Source: Rhodospirillaceae bacterium
GTDB lineage: Bacteria; Pseudomonadota; Alphaproteobacteria; Dongiales; Dongiaceae
DNA length: 14,399 bases
Assembly (NCBI GenBank): GCA_016794075.1
Contig: JAEUKU010000438.1
Span: 1-14,399 of the forward strand
Reading direction: 5' to 3'
Shown here: positions 1 through 6,588 of the stretch, one piece after another
How the letters are laid out: every line of letters begins with the position of its first letter
How positions within the stretch are numbered: position 1 is the stretch's first letter
Program-made: the position numbers and the translations under genes
Notes under the pieces: model-generated
The model's database searches: none
The model's input: only the letters and a program-made list of their open reading frames with translations
Told to the model about the DNA's origin: nothing

Positions 1-201
1 GATATTGTAGGTGCCGCCGTTCAGATGCACGTCGATCAGCCGGCGCCCGTCCATGTCGTAGAGGTAGTAGCCCTCGCGCCGGTCGATGACGAGGTCGACA
101 TCGGCGTCCTGCCAGAACTGGGTCTTGCCCGGGTTCCAGTAATGCAGGCTCTTCTCGATGAATTCCTGCTTTGCGGGGCTCTGCTTGGATTTGTCGGCCA
201 T
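1..201 (-). CDS. Class III PLP-dependent aminotransferase-family enzyme, N-terminal part only
   Basis: Only the first 67 codons are in the window; the gene runs off the left edge. The visible part begins MADKSKQSPAKQEF and contains a segment reading YLYDMDGRRLIDVHLNGG (about residues 46-63), the usual N-terminal strand and turn of class III (fold type I) aminotransferases just before their GHRHP-like motif. The start is well supported: a strong AGGAGAGG ribosome site (complement of 206-213) overlaps the stop codon of the upstream kinase, leaving 11 bp between the genes, so the two are very likely co-transcribed and coupled. The lysine that binds PLP is outside the window. Class III enzymes paired with APH-type kinases include amino-alcohol-phosphate phospholyases such as ethanolamine-phosphate and phosphohydroxylysine phospholyase, so a lyase rather than a transaminase is plausible. 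That role is inferred from context. Confidence 0.82.
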   Translation of the reverse strand, partial: MADKSKQSPAKQEFIEKSLHYWNPGKTQFWQDADVDLVIDRREGYYLYDMDGRRLIDVHLNGGTYNI

Positions 202-212
202 CTGGCCTCTCC

Positions 213-1211
213 TCAGCCGTAGCGGCTCAGATATTTTTCCGCCATCTCGCAGGTGCCGACGCAATAGGCCGGGCCTTCCTGCTTGGCGAGATCGGTCTCG
301 GCATGCGACCCCATCCAGGCGAAGAGCAGCATTCGCCGCAGCAGGATGAAGGTCCAGATTTCGTCGTCGTCTTCCTTCGGCAGCGGACGAACGCGGCGAT
401 AGCCTTCCTTCCACGCCTCCATCAGCTCCGGCACTTCCGGCTTGTGCTCGAAGAAACTGACCGCGGTGCCGGCGTCGTAGAGGAACCAGCCGAGCCCGCA
501 ATCGTCGAAATCGATCACGCGCGTATTGCCCTGGTGGATCAGCAGATTGGCGAGGCGGAAATCGGCGTGGATCAGGCCGTAGCGCTCTCGTCCCTGGCCA
601 TAGGCCTTCAGCCGCTTCTCCATCGCGTCGACCAGGCGCTGCAGCAGGGGCCGCACGGCGGGCGACATGTCCGGGCCGTCTTCCCAGGAGCCCCAGTTCG
701 GATTCTTGCCCAGCGAATGCTCAAAATCCCAGCTGAGGCGCTCGAAATAGGGCGGCCGCTTCCAGCTCATCGAGTGCAGGTGCGTGCGCGCCGTCACCTC
801 GCCCAGCTGCTTGAAGGGCTCGATCAAATTGTCCTGCGGCGGCTCCACCCCGTCGATCAGCTCGAACAGCACGCAATTGCGCGGGTTGGGCAGCGCCGCA
901 TGGCTGACGGTCTGGATGTCCGCGCCGTCCTTGCCCGGGATCGCCTGCGGGGTGAGCACCCCGGCCTCGGATTGCAGTGCCCGCATCCAGGCCAGCTCGC
1001 TGCGGATGCCGTTGACGGAGTGATAGCCCTCGCGGTGGACGCGCAGAATGACGGGGCGCGCGCCGGTCTTTGGCGTAACCAGATAGGTGGTGTTCTCCGA
1101 GTGGTTGATCATCTTGAGGGCGGCGCCCTCCAGACCCCAGCGCGGCAGGGCCGCCTCGGCCACCTGGCCGACGGCCGCCAGCAATTGCTCGTGGGTCAAC
1201 ATTCCGCTCAT
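213..1211 (-). CDS. APH/choline-kinase-type phosphotransferase (probable small-molecule kinase)
   Basis: About 332 residues, a normal length for the APH (aminoglycoside phosphotransferase / homoserine kinase type II) family. The catalytic loop HADFRLANLL is at about residues 215-224, with Asp217 as probable base and Asn222 as metal ligand. IDFDD at 233-237 is the DFG-equivalent metal-binding motif. The N-terminal lobe has VILRVHREGY, holding the usual basic region. These proteins phosphorylate a hydroxyl group of a small molecule in the cytoplasm using ATP. It is the first gene of an operon with a class III PLP enzyme, the arrangement known for hydroxylysine kinase or amino-alcohol kinase with phospholyase. 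Three in-frame starts exist: GTG 1217, ATG 1211 and ATG 1202. None has a strong ribosome site, and ATG 1211 is a compromise. The substrate is inferred, not shown; no antibiotic-resistance role is suggested by context. Confidence 0.85.
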   Translation of the reverse strand: MSGMLTHEQLLAAVGQVAEAALPRWGLEGAALKMINHSENTTYLVTPKTGARPVILRVHREGYHSVNGIRSELAWMRALQSEAGVLTPQAIPGKDGADIQTVSHAALPNPRNCVLFELIDGVEPPQDNLIEPFKQLGEVTARTHLHSMSWKRPPYFERLSWDFEHSLGKNPNWGSWEDGPDMSPAVRPLLQRLVDAMEKRLKAYGQGRERYGLIHADFRLANLLIHQGNTRVIDFDDCGLGWFLYDAGTAVSFFEHKPEVPELMEAWKEGYRRVRPLPKEDDDEIWTFILLRRMLLFAWMGSHAETDLAKQEGPAYCVGTCEMAEKYLSRYG

Positions 1212-1288
1212 CCACACACCCGCCCGCCGTGCCGCAAAGGCCGACGGACCCTGATCATCCGGTCAGAAGGCTAGGCGCGCCAAGGGCC

Positions 1289-1321
1289 TGCCGCTTGACC
1301 GGCGGCGGGCCGATCTTGACA
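1289..1321 (-). promoter_or_regulatory. Operator site A: two TTGAC cores 21 bp apart
   Basis: On the plus strand the half-sites are TGCCGCTTGACC (1289-1300) and CCGATCTTGACA (1310-1321), with the TTGAC cores starting at 1295 and 1316. Read toward the kinase operon they become GGTCAA and TGTCAA. The near edge is 78 bp upstream of the kinase ATG at 1211. The same pattern, with the same 21-bp period and the flank CCGNTY before the distal TTGAC, occurs at 9106-9138 and 12919-12951, each time upstream of a minus-strand operon. Two half-sites at 21 bp fit binding by an AraC-family protein, and such a gene starts at 1418. A candidate promoter lies next to it on the minus strand: TTGGCG (1278-1283), 18 bp, GATGAT (1254-1259). 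The function is inferred. Confidence 0.6.
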
Positions 1322-1341
1322 GGTGGACGGTGGAATCCACC
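1322..1341 (+). promoter_or_regulatory. GGTGGA direct and inverted repeat before the regulator gene
   Basis: GGTGGA occurs at 1322-1327 and again at 1329-1334, and its inverted copy TCCACC is at 1336-1341, so 1329-1341 is a 6-1-6 palindrome. It directly follows TTGACA (1316-1321) and lies about 77-96 bp before the regulator start at 1418. It could be a second operator, for example for autoregulation, or chance in GC-rich DNA. No convincing -10 box was found 17 bp after TTGACA. Confidence 0.3.
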
Positions 1342-1417
1342 CGCCTTGATCCTGCCGGAGGGGCTGTGCAAAGATTACCCGGATCAGGGCAAGGCTGGAC
1401 GTCCGGAAAGGGCGCGC

Positions 1418-2479
1418 ATGGGCGAGTTTCTTGGGGCAGTCGCTGTGGACGGCGCCCCGGCGAGCAGCGCCGGGCCGGCCATTCTTGCGTCCGCCGCCAC
1501 CGGGATCGTCGACCACATCGACCGCCTGCATGGCGACATCGACAGCATCTTCGGCAATGCCGGCATCGCCCCGGAAATGGCCGGGATGCCGACCCTGCAG
1601 CTGAAGCTCGCCGCCTTCATCACCCTGTTCGAGGAAGCGGCCCGGCGCACGGGCCAGGACAATTTCGGCCTGTGGTTCGGCAACCAGTTCATGCCGCGCG
1701 ACCTCGGCCTCTGGGGCTATGCGGCGATCTCGGCGCCGACGCTCGGCAGCGCGCTCGAAACCCTCACCAATCTCTTCTGCTACCAGCAGGGCTCGTCCTT
1801 CCTGCGCGGCGTGAAGGGGAAAAGCGGCCTGCTGCGCCTGGAATACCAGATCATCGCACCGGAGATCGTGGCGCGGCGCCAGGACGCGGAACTGTCGCTC
1901 GGCATGTTCCTGAACGTGATCCGCGAATGCTGCGGCCCGAAATGGGCGCCGGAGGAGGTGCATTTCGAGCATCCCCGGCCCGAAGCCTGGAAGGACCACG
2001 AGGCCGCCTTCGACGCGCCGGTCTATTTCAGCCAGCCGACCAACGCCCTCATCTTCCGTTCCGACATCCTGGAGCGGCCGATGCCGGCGCGCGACCTGCA
2101 GCTGATGACGGTGATGCAGACCTGCATGGAGAAGCTGGGCCCGACCTCGCCCTCCGACGGCCTCTTCGCCCGCATCTGCGCCGCCATCCGCATGCGCCTG
2201 CCGGGCGGCTATCCGTCGCTGGAGCAGATCGCGCACGACCTGCGAATCTCGCCTGGCGCCGTGCAGCGGGAACTGAGCGAGCACAACACCACCTACAAGG
2301 ACGCCGTGGAGACGACCCGGCGCCAATTGGCGGAGCTCTATCTGGAGCAGCGCCAGTTGCCGCTGACCGAGATCGCCCTGCTGCTCGGCTATTCCGAGCT
2401 CAGCGCCTTCTCCCGCGCCTTCACCCGCTGGACCGGCACCTCGCCGCGCACCTATCGGCGCGTGAAGACGGGGCATTGA
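1418..2479 (+). CDS. AraC-family transcriptional regulator (OruR/ArgR type, arabinose-binding-like N-domain)
   Basis: A 353-residue protein. Residues about 20-210 match the arabinose-operon-regulator-like N-terminal domain found in OruR/ArgR-type AraC proteins, with segments such as GLWGYAAISAPTLGSALETL (99-118). The C-terminus is a typical AraC DNA-binding domain. The first helix-turn-helix is at about 266-288 (PSLEQIAHDLRISPGAV), and the second at about 317-343, where LTEIALLLGYSELSAFSRAF and then TSPRTYRR give the family signature. ATG 1418 was chosen over an upstream in-frame ATG at 1229 because a GGAAAGG ribosome site lies just before it and the domain needs no longer N-terminus. It is divergent from the kinase operon and sits next to operator site A. 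Members of this family usually activate catabolic operons in response to an amino acid or amine; the ligand here is unknown. It is the best candidate protein for the three shared 21-bp repeats. Confidence 0.9.
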   Translation: MGEFLGAVAVDGAPASSAGPAILASAATGIVDHIDRLHGDIDSIFGNAGIAPEMAGMPTLQLKLAAFITLFEEAARRTGQDNFGLWFGNQFMPRDLGLWGYAAISAPTLGSALETLTNLFCYQQGSSFLRGVKGKSGLLRLEYQIIAPEIVARRQDAELSLGMFLNVIRECCGPKWAPEEVHFEHPRPEAWKDHEAAFDAPVYFSQPTNALIFRSDILERPMPARDLQLMTVMQTCMEKLGPTSPSDGLFARICAAIRMRLPGGYPSLEQIAHDLRISPGAVQRELSEHNTTYKDAVETTRRQLAELYLEQRQLPLTEIALLLGYSELSAFSRAFTRWTGTSPRTYRRVKTGH

Positions 2480-2504
2480 TCTCACGCTAAGCGCCGCACC
2501 TGAA

Positions 2505-2517
2505 GCTCCGGCGGAGC
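2505..2517 (+). terminator. Short palindrome after the regulator gene, weak terminator candidate
   Basis: GCTCCG-G-CGGAGC is a perfect 6-bp inverted repeat 25 bp after the regulator stop codon. It has almost no loop and no T-run follows, so termination is uncertain. The rest of 2480-2578 shows only a lone TTGAC at 2560-2564 and an AGGGA ribosome site for the next gene. Confidence 0.25.
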
Positions 2518-2578
2518 GGGCGCGCGCGGCACCTCGGTCGGGCCCATCACCTAACCCGCTTGACGCCAGGGAAGCAAC

Positions 2579-2965
2579 ATGACCAAGCGCTATATTGTTG
2601 AAGTCGACGGCGTGCCACCATCGCCCTCGCCGATCAGTAATGCCGTTGTCGTCGGAAACCAGTGCTGGATCAGTGGTCAGCTATCGGTCGGCGAAGGCGG
2701 CGTCTACGTGCCCGGCACCGCCCGAGAGGAGGCGGAACGGGCCTTTGCGCATGTCTTTCGCATCGCCGAAGCAGCCGGCTTCAAGCGCAGCGACATCGTC
2801 TATGTCGATCTCGCTTTCATCGACCTCGCCGATGTGAAGGAGGTCAACGCCCTCTATGGCGAGCTCTTTCCGGCAGGCCAGCGCCCGGCACGCACCATCT
2901 ATCAGGCGGCTAAGCTGCCCTTCGGGGGCAAGGTGAAGGTGCAAGCCATCGCCGCCCGGGCCTGA
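2579..2965 (+). CDS. RidA/YjgF/UK114-family protein
   Basis: At 128 residues it has exactly the usual RidA length. The conserved SGQ is at 32-34 and PARTIYQAAKLP at 103-114. RidA enzymes hydrolyse reactive enamine/imine intermediates made by PLP-dependent enzymes, working as cytoplasmic trimers. Against E. coli RidA (recalled from memory), Arg105, which binds the substrate carboxylate, is present at the same number. Glu120, needed for the archetypal deaminase, is Lys120, and Glu122 is Gln122. It may therefore be one of the divergent Rid subfamilies with another substrate. An AGGGA ribosome site supports ATG 2579. It follows the AraC-type regulator by 99 bp on the same strand and is convergent with the class II aldolase gene. 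Its position among amine-related genes, with a PLP enzyme nearby, suggests it clears imine by-products of the pathway; that is inference. Confidence 0.9.
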   Translation: MTKRYIVEVDGVPPSPSPISNAVVVGNQCWISGQLSVGEGGVYVPGTAREEAERAFAHVFRIAEAAGFKRSDIVYVDLAFIDLADVKEVNALYGELFPAGQRPARTIYQAAKLPFGGKVKVQAIAARA

Positions 2966-3026
2966 CGACCAGCGCCGGGGCACTTCATCGGCAGTTTCGC
3001 CGCTGACGGAAAGCCAGTCGCGCCGC

Positions 3027-3788
3027 CTATTCCTTGTAGCTCGGATCCTTCTTGTCGAGCTGGAGCTTCAGCTGCTCGAAATGGGCGAAGGCGCTGTCGC
3101 TGTAATCCTCCCAGCCGCGCGCGGTCTTCTCGGCGAGCTCCGGGCTCATGACGTTGAGCTTCTGGCCCGTCGAATAGGCGAGGATCATGGTCTGCGCCGC
3201 GCGCTCGAGGAAATACATGTGCTCCCAGGCCTCGGCGACGGTCGGGGCGGCGACCAGCACGCCGTGATTGCCCATCATCATGGTCGACCGGTTGCCGAGG
3301 ATGCGGGCGAGGCGCCGGCCTTCGTCCTTGCCCTCGGCGATGCCGCCGTAATCCTTGTCCACGGCGATGCGGTTGTAGAAGCGGGCGGTGTTCTGGTCGA
3401 TCGGCTTGAAGTCCGGATCGTCCAGCGCCGCCAGCGCGGTGCAATAGGGCGGGTGCAGGTGCAGCAGGCAGCGCGCATGGGCGACGCTCGCATGGATGCC
3501 GCCATGGATCGCCCAGGCGGAGCAATCCGGCGCGTCGGGCCGCGACATCGTTGCGTCATCGTCGGCGTTCAAGAGCTGCAGGTCGCTGGCCCGGATGGTG
3601 GAGAAGTGCCGCCATTTCGGGTTCATCAGGAATTGCTTGCCGTCGGCGGAGACGGCGAGGCTGAAATGGTTGCCGACCGATTCGTGCCAGTTCATCTCCA
3701 CCGCCAGGCGGAAGGCGGCGGCGAGGTCGACGCGCAGCTGCCATTCCTCGGAATCGCGCGCGGGCTTGAGCTGGGTCACGTTGGTCAT
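3027..3788 (-). CDS. Class II aldolase/adducin-family protein
   Basis: A 253-residue protein of the usual length. The fold signature includes VGNHFSLAV (38-46) and MNPKWRHFSTI (55-65). Zinc ligands are visible as His110 and His112 in HLHPPY and His175 in GNHGVLV. Aligned with E. coli fuculose-phosphate aldolase (memory-based), the fourth, catalytic position Glu73 is Ala91 (SAW in place of SEW), while spacing to the histidines is identical. This loss is common in adducin-like bacterial members, so aldol cleavage cannot be assumed. The start ATG 3788 has a GGAG ribosome site six bases upstream; the open frame extends to 3887 without such support. It is a single gene, convergent with the RidA gene, followed upstream by a repeat-rich gap and the SDR gene. 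It carries no copy of the 21-bp operator. The substrate is unknown. Confidence 0.87.
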   Translation of the reverse strand: MTNVTQLKPARDSEEWQLRVDLAAAFRLAVEMNWHESVGNHFSLAVSADGKQFLMNPKWRHFSTIRASDLQLLNADDDATMSRPDAPDCSAWAIHGGIHASVAHARCLLHLHPPYCTALAALDDPDFKPIDQNTARFYNRIAVDKDYGGIAEGKDEGRRLARILGNRSTMMMGNHGVLVAAPTVAEAWEHMYFLERAAQTMILAYSTGQKLNVMSPELAEKTARGWEDYSDSAFAHFEQLKLQLDKKDPSYKE

Positions 3789-3892
3789 GGCGGGCTCCGG
3801 CAAGTGGGATGGACGGAGTTTCCCAGCAAACGGCGACGAAGGCAAATGCGTGGAAGGAGGGTCGCGTATGCGTCCTGCCTCCCTCACATCGG

Positions 3893-4014
3893 TCCTTGCG
3901 GCGGCTGGGTGGATCCCGGCGCTCGCTCCGCTCGGCCGGGATGACGGAAAATAGGATGCTCTCTCACCGCGTCATCCCGGGCTTGCCCCGGGATCCACCC
4001 AGCCGCCGCAAGGA
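3893..4014. repeat. Inverted pair of CGTCATCCCGGG-type repeats with perfect 27-bp outer arms
   Basis: The arm at 3893-3919 (from TCCTTGCGGC to GGATCCCGG) is the exact reverse complement of 3988-4014. Inside each arm lies a hairpin unit. The right unit is ATCCCGGG-CTTGC-CCCGGGAT (about 3974-3994). The left one has ATCCCGGC/GCCGGGAT stems around a different loop. These look like the short dispersed palindromic repeats common between genes in alphaproteobacteria. They fill most of the 319-bp gap between the aldolase and SDR genes. The remaining part, 3789-3892, holds the aldolase leader and no clear promoter. Confidence 0.75.
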
Positions 4015-4039
4015 ATGTGGAGTGGAAGCGTGATCTCCA

Positions 4040-4082
4040 CGTCATCACCGGGCCACCACAAAGTGGCGACCCGGTGATGACG
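4040..4082. terminator. Strong hairpin after the transporter/SDR operon
   Basis: Arms CGTCATCACCGGG (4040-4052) and CCCGGTGATGACG (4070-4082) are perfect 13-bp complements, and an inner CCAC/GTGG can extend the stem. It lies 25 bp past the SDR stop on the minus strand, which is where the end of the five-gene operon is expected. The arm sequence belongs to the same repeat family as 3893-4014 and 9954-10045. No T-run follows, so it may stabilise the mRNA end rather than terminate on its own. Confidence 0.55.
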
Positions 4083-4107
4083 GTGAGTGGAGGATGGGGC
4101 GAGCGTC

Positions 4108-4890
4108 CTACGCTGACGCCAGCGCCTCCAGCGATTCCGGTAGGATCTGGCCGCCGTCGACGATGATGGTCTGACCGGTCACGTAGCCCGCTTCCTTGGA
4201 GGCGAAATAGGCGGCGGCGTGGCCGATGTCCTCGACCGTGCCGAGGTGCTTCAGCGGCACCGAGGCCGCCATGCTGCGCTGGTATTCCTCGCCCAGGCCG
4301 GCGAGGCCCTCGGTGATGATGTTGCCGGGCAGCACCGCGTTGACGGTGATCCCATACTTGGCGAGCTCGATGCAGGCGGTGCGCATGAAGCCGAGCTGGC
4401 CGGCCTTGGTGGCGCCGTAATGGGTCCAGCCGGGATAGCCGGTGACCGGCCCGGTGATCGAGGAGGTGAGCACAATGCGGCCCTGCTTGCTCTTCTTCAG
4501 GTGCGGCACGCAGGCCTTCACCGAGAGGAAAGTGCCCTTCAGATTGGTGTCCATCACCTCGTCCCAGATCTCGGGCGCCATGTCCTCGATCTTGGCCTGG
4601 GGGAAGATGCCGGCATTGGCGCAGAGCACGTCGAGCCCGCCGTGCCGCTCCACCGCGGTCTTGGCCATCGCCTCCATGTCGGCGAGCTTGGTCACGTCGG
4701 CCGCCACCGCGCTCACCGTGCCGCCGGCCTTCGCCAGCTCGGCCGCGCAGGCCTCGGCGTCCTTCAGGTGGCGCGCGGCGATCAGCACCTTGGCGCCATG
4801 GGCGGCGAACACCCGGGCGATGCCCTTGCCGATGCCCTTGCTGCCGCCGGTGACGATGACCGACTTGCCTGTGAGCGATGACGTCAACAT
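4108..4890 (-). CDS. Short-chain dehydrogenase/reductase (classical SDR, FabG-like)
   Basis: A 260-residue classical SDR. The nucleotide-binding motif TGGSKGIG is at 14-21, NAG at 92-94, and Asn116 and Ser144 are in place. The catalytic YGATK is Tyr158 and Lys162. The end VTGQTIIVDGG is typical. Arg40, after the second strand (LIAAR), suggests an NADP(H) preference; this is a family-based guess. Start ATG 4890 has a GGGAGGAA ribosome site. It is the last gene of the transporter operon, 31 bp after the second permease, so it probably oxidises or reduces the imported compound or a product of it, for example an aldehyde or alcohol formed by the dehydratase or phospholyase. The automatic label 3-oxoacyl-ACP reductase would be misleading here because no fatty-acid genes are nearby. 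Confidence 0.92.
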   Translation of the reverse strand: MLTSSLTGKSVIVTGGSKGIGKGIARVFAAHGAKVLIAARHLKDAEACAAELAKAGGTVSAVAADVTKLADMEAMAKTAVERHGGLDVLCANAGIFPQAKIEDMAPEIWDEVMDTNLKGTFLSVKACVPHLKKSKQGRIVLTSSITGPVTGYPGWTHYGATKAGQLGFMRTACIELAKYGITVNAVLPGNIITEGLAGLGEEYQRSMAASVPLKHLGTVEDIGHAAAYFASKEAGYVTGQTIIVDGGQILPESLEALASA

Positions 4891-4921
4891 GGATTTCCTC
4901 CCCAGCAGATGATCTTTTGCG

Positions 4922-5728
4922 TCAGCTCCGCGCCCGGCGCCGCAGCACGATGATGCCGTAGCCGCCGAGGAACAAGACGGCGGCGATCATGGTGGAGACG
5001 GTGCCCAGCACCGGCACGCCCGGCGTGTAGCCCGCCACCATCTTGGAATAGAGGTATTCCGGCACGGTGGTATCGGCCCCGGTGGTGAAGAGCGACAGCG
5101 GGAAATTGCCCCAGGACAGCAGGAACGCGAACAGCGCGCCGGAGAACAGGCCGGGGAACAGCACCGGCAGGGTCACTTCCTTCAGCACCTGCCAGCGCGA
5201 GGCGCCGAGATCATAGGCGGCCTCCTCCAGAGCGGGGTCGAAGCTGTAGACCTGGATCGAGATGACCAGCGTCACCACCGGCACGATCCAGACCAGATGC
5301 GCGAAGACGGCACTCTTCCAGGAGAGCTCCAGCCCGATGGTGTTGAACCAGAGCAGCAGGGCGAGGCCCAGCACCGATTGCGGGAAGAAGATCGGCAGCA
5401 GCACGATCTTCTGATAGATCGAGCGGCCTTTCCATTCGTAGCGGGCGAAGGCCAGCGCGCCGAAGAAGGCGATGGTGACGGCGATGACCGTGACGATCAG
5501 CGCGATGGAGACCGAGGTCTTGAACAGGATGTGGATCTCGATCGAGTTGAAGGTCTTCTGCCACCAGTCGAAGCCCCATTTGGTGATGGGGAAGATGAAA
5601 TAGCGGCTGGAGGTCGATGATGCGAGCAGCAGCGAGAGCGCCGGCAGGTACATGAAGACGACGACCGCCAGCGCCCAGGCCCAGAGCAGGGCGGAGCGCC
5701 AGCGCTGGGCGCGCTCGGCCGGGCTCAT
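4922..5728 (-). CDS. ABC transporter permease, polyamine type (PotC-like)
   Basis: A 268-residue inner-membrane permease with about six predicted membrane segments, beginning with residues 13-36 and ending with about 244-262. The EAA loop that contacts the ATPase reads EEAAYDLGASRWQVLKEVTL (168-187) followed by PVLFPG. The C-terminus RRRARS is cytoplasmic. Its ATG (5726-5728) overlaps the TGA of the preceding permease by one base (TGATG), showing translational coupling. It forms the membrane channel with the permease encoded just upstream, powered by the PotA-like ATPase and fed by the Tat-exported binding protein. The family is the spermidine/putrescine/2-aminoethylphosphonate group; the actual substrate cannot be read from the permease. 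Confidence 0.93.
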   Translation of the reverse strand: MSPAERAQRWRSALLWAWALAVVVFMYLPALSLLLASSTSSRYFIFPITKWGFDWWQKTFNSIEIHILFKTSVSIALIVTVIAVTIAFFGALAFARYEWKGRSIYQKIVLLPIFFPQSVLGLALLLWFNTIGLELSWKSAVFAHLVWIVPVVTLVISIQVYSFDPALEEAAYDLGASRWQVLKEVTLPVLFPGLFSGALFAFLLSWGNFPLSLFTTGADTTVPEYLYSKMVAGYTPGVPVLGTVSTMIAAVLFLGGYGIIVLRRRARS

Positions 5729-6588
5729 CAGCGCCTCCCCAGGATGGTGTCGAGGTCGAAGCGTCGCAGCACCAGCAGCACGAAGGTCGCGACCACGACC
5801 ATGAGCAGCACCGCCATCGCCGACCCGAGCGGCCAGTTCTGCGCATAGGTGAAGGCAAGCTCGATGTCATGCACGATGGGGATGACGCGCTGCCCGCCCA
5901 GCACCTTCGCCTCGACCAGCGCGCCGACGGCGAGCACGAAGGAGAGCAGGAAGCCGATCATGATGCCCGGCATGGCGAGCGGCAGGTCGACCTCGCGGAA
6001 CACCTGCCACTTGCTGGCGCCGAGGTCGAAGGCGGCATCGCGCGTCTCCTGCGGCACCATGCTGACGCCGAGCGTCATCGGAAACAGCATGAAGGGCAGG
6101 TAGACATAGACCATGCCGAGCACGATCATGCCCTCGGTGAAGAGCCAGCTCTCCATCTCGATGCCGAACAGCGATTTCAACGTGCCGAGCATGACGCCGT
6201 TCTTGATGAAGAACAGGATCCAGCCATAGAGCCGCACGTTCTCGGAGACGAAAAGCGGGATGGTGAAAAGCAGGGTCAGCAGGGTCGACCAGCGCCCGAA
6301 CACCCGGGCCAGGCCGTAGGCGATCGGGTAGCAGATCACCGCCAGCAGGCAGACGGTGACCGCGGCGAGGCCGAGCGACCACAGCAGCGAGAGATAGCTG
6401 GTGCCGGTGAAGATCGTCGCATAATTGCCGAGGCCGGGCGCCTGCCACAGCGAGAAGGTCCGCTCCGGCATGAAGCTGAAGATGATCACGCCCAGCAGCG
6501 GGGCGGCGAAGCCGATCAGCAGGAAGATCGCCACCGGAACCGCGTTCAGCGGCCCCTGCCGCGCGCGCTGTCTGCCGAGATCCGCCAT
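5728..6588 (-). CDS. ABC transporter permease, polyamine type (PotB-like)
   Basis: A 286-residue inner-membrane permease. The first membrane segment is at about 17-39, followed by a periplasmic stretch with LWQAPGLGNYATIF, and five more segments follow. The EAA loop reads ETRDAAFDLGASKWQVFREV (181-200) then DLPLAMPG. Start ATG 6586-6588 overlaps the ATPase stop codon by one base (TGATG). The same frame stays open upstream to 7239 across the ATPase gene, but that part is an antisense-like artefact of high GC, since the permease begins naturally at MADLGRQRAR. It works as a heterodimer with the next permease. All junctions between ATPase, permease 1 and permease 2 use the same TGATG overlap, so fixed stoichiometry is likely. 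Confidence 0.93.
   Translation of the reverse strand: MADLGRQRARQGPLNAVPVAIFLLIGFAAPLLGVIIFSFMPERTFSLWQAPGLGNYATIFTGTSYLSLLWSLGLAAVTVCLLAVICYPIAYGLARVFGRWSTLLTLLFTIPLFVSENVRLYGWILFFIKNGVMLGTLKSLFGIEMESWLFTEGMIVLGMVYVYLPFMLFPMTLGVSMVPQETRDAAFDLGASKWQVFREVDLPLAMPGIMIGFLLSFVLAVGALVEAKVLGGQRVIPIVHDIELAFTYAQNWPLGSAMAVLLMVVVATFVLLVLRRFDLDTILGRR

Noticed and set aside
1316..1321. TTGACA read simply as a -35 box for plus-strand genes (also at 9112, 9133)
   Set aside because: No suitable -10 box follows at 16-18 bp, and at 9106-9138 no plus-strand gene lies downstream; the exact 21-bp pairing in three places explains it better.
1271..2485. A 404-codon open frame antisense to the regulator gene
   Set aside because: Shadow of the AraC-type gene, which has two clear helix-turn-helix motifs and a good ribosome site on the plus strand.
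2554..2565. A lone CCGCTTGACG half-site just before the RidA gene
   Set aside because: There is no second TTGAC at 21 bp on either side and it lies only 14 bp from the start codon, so it cannot be called an operator of the same type.
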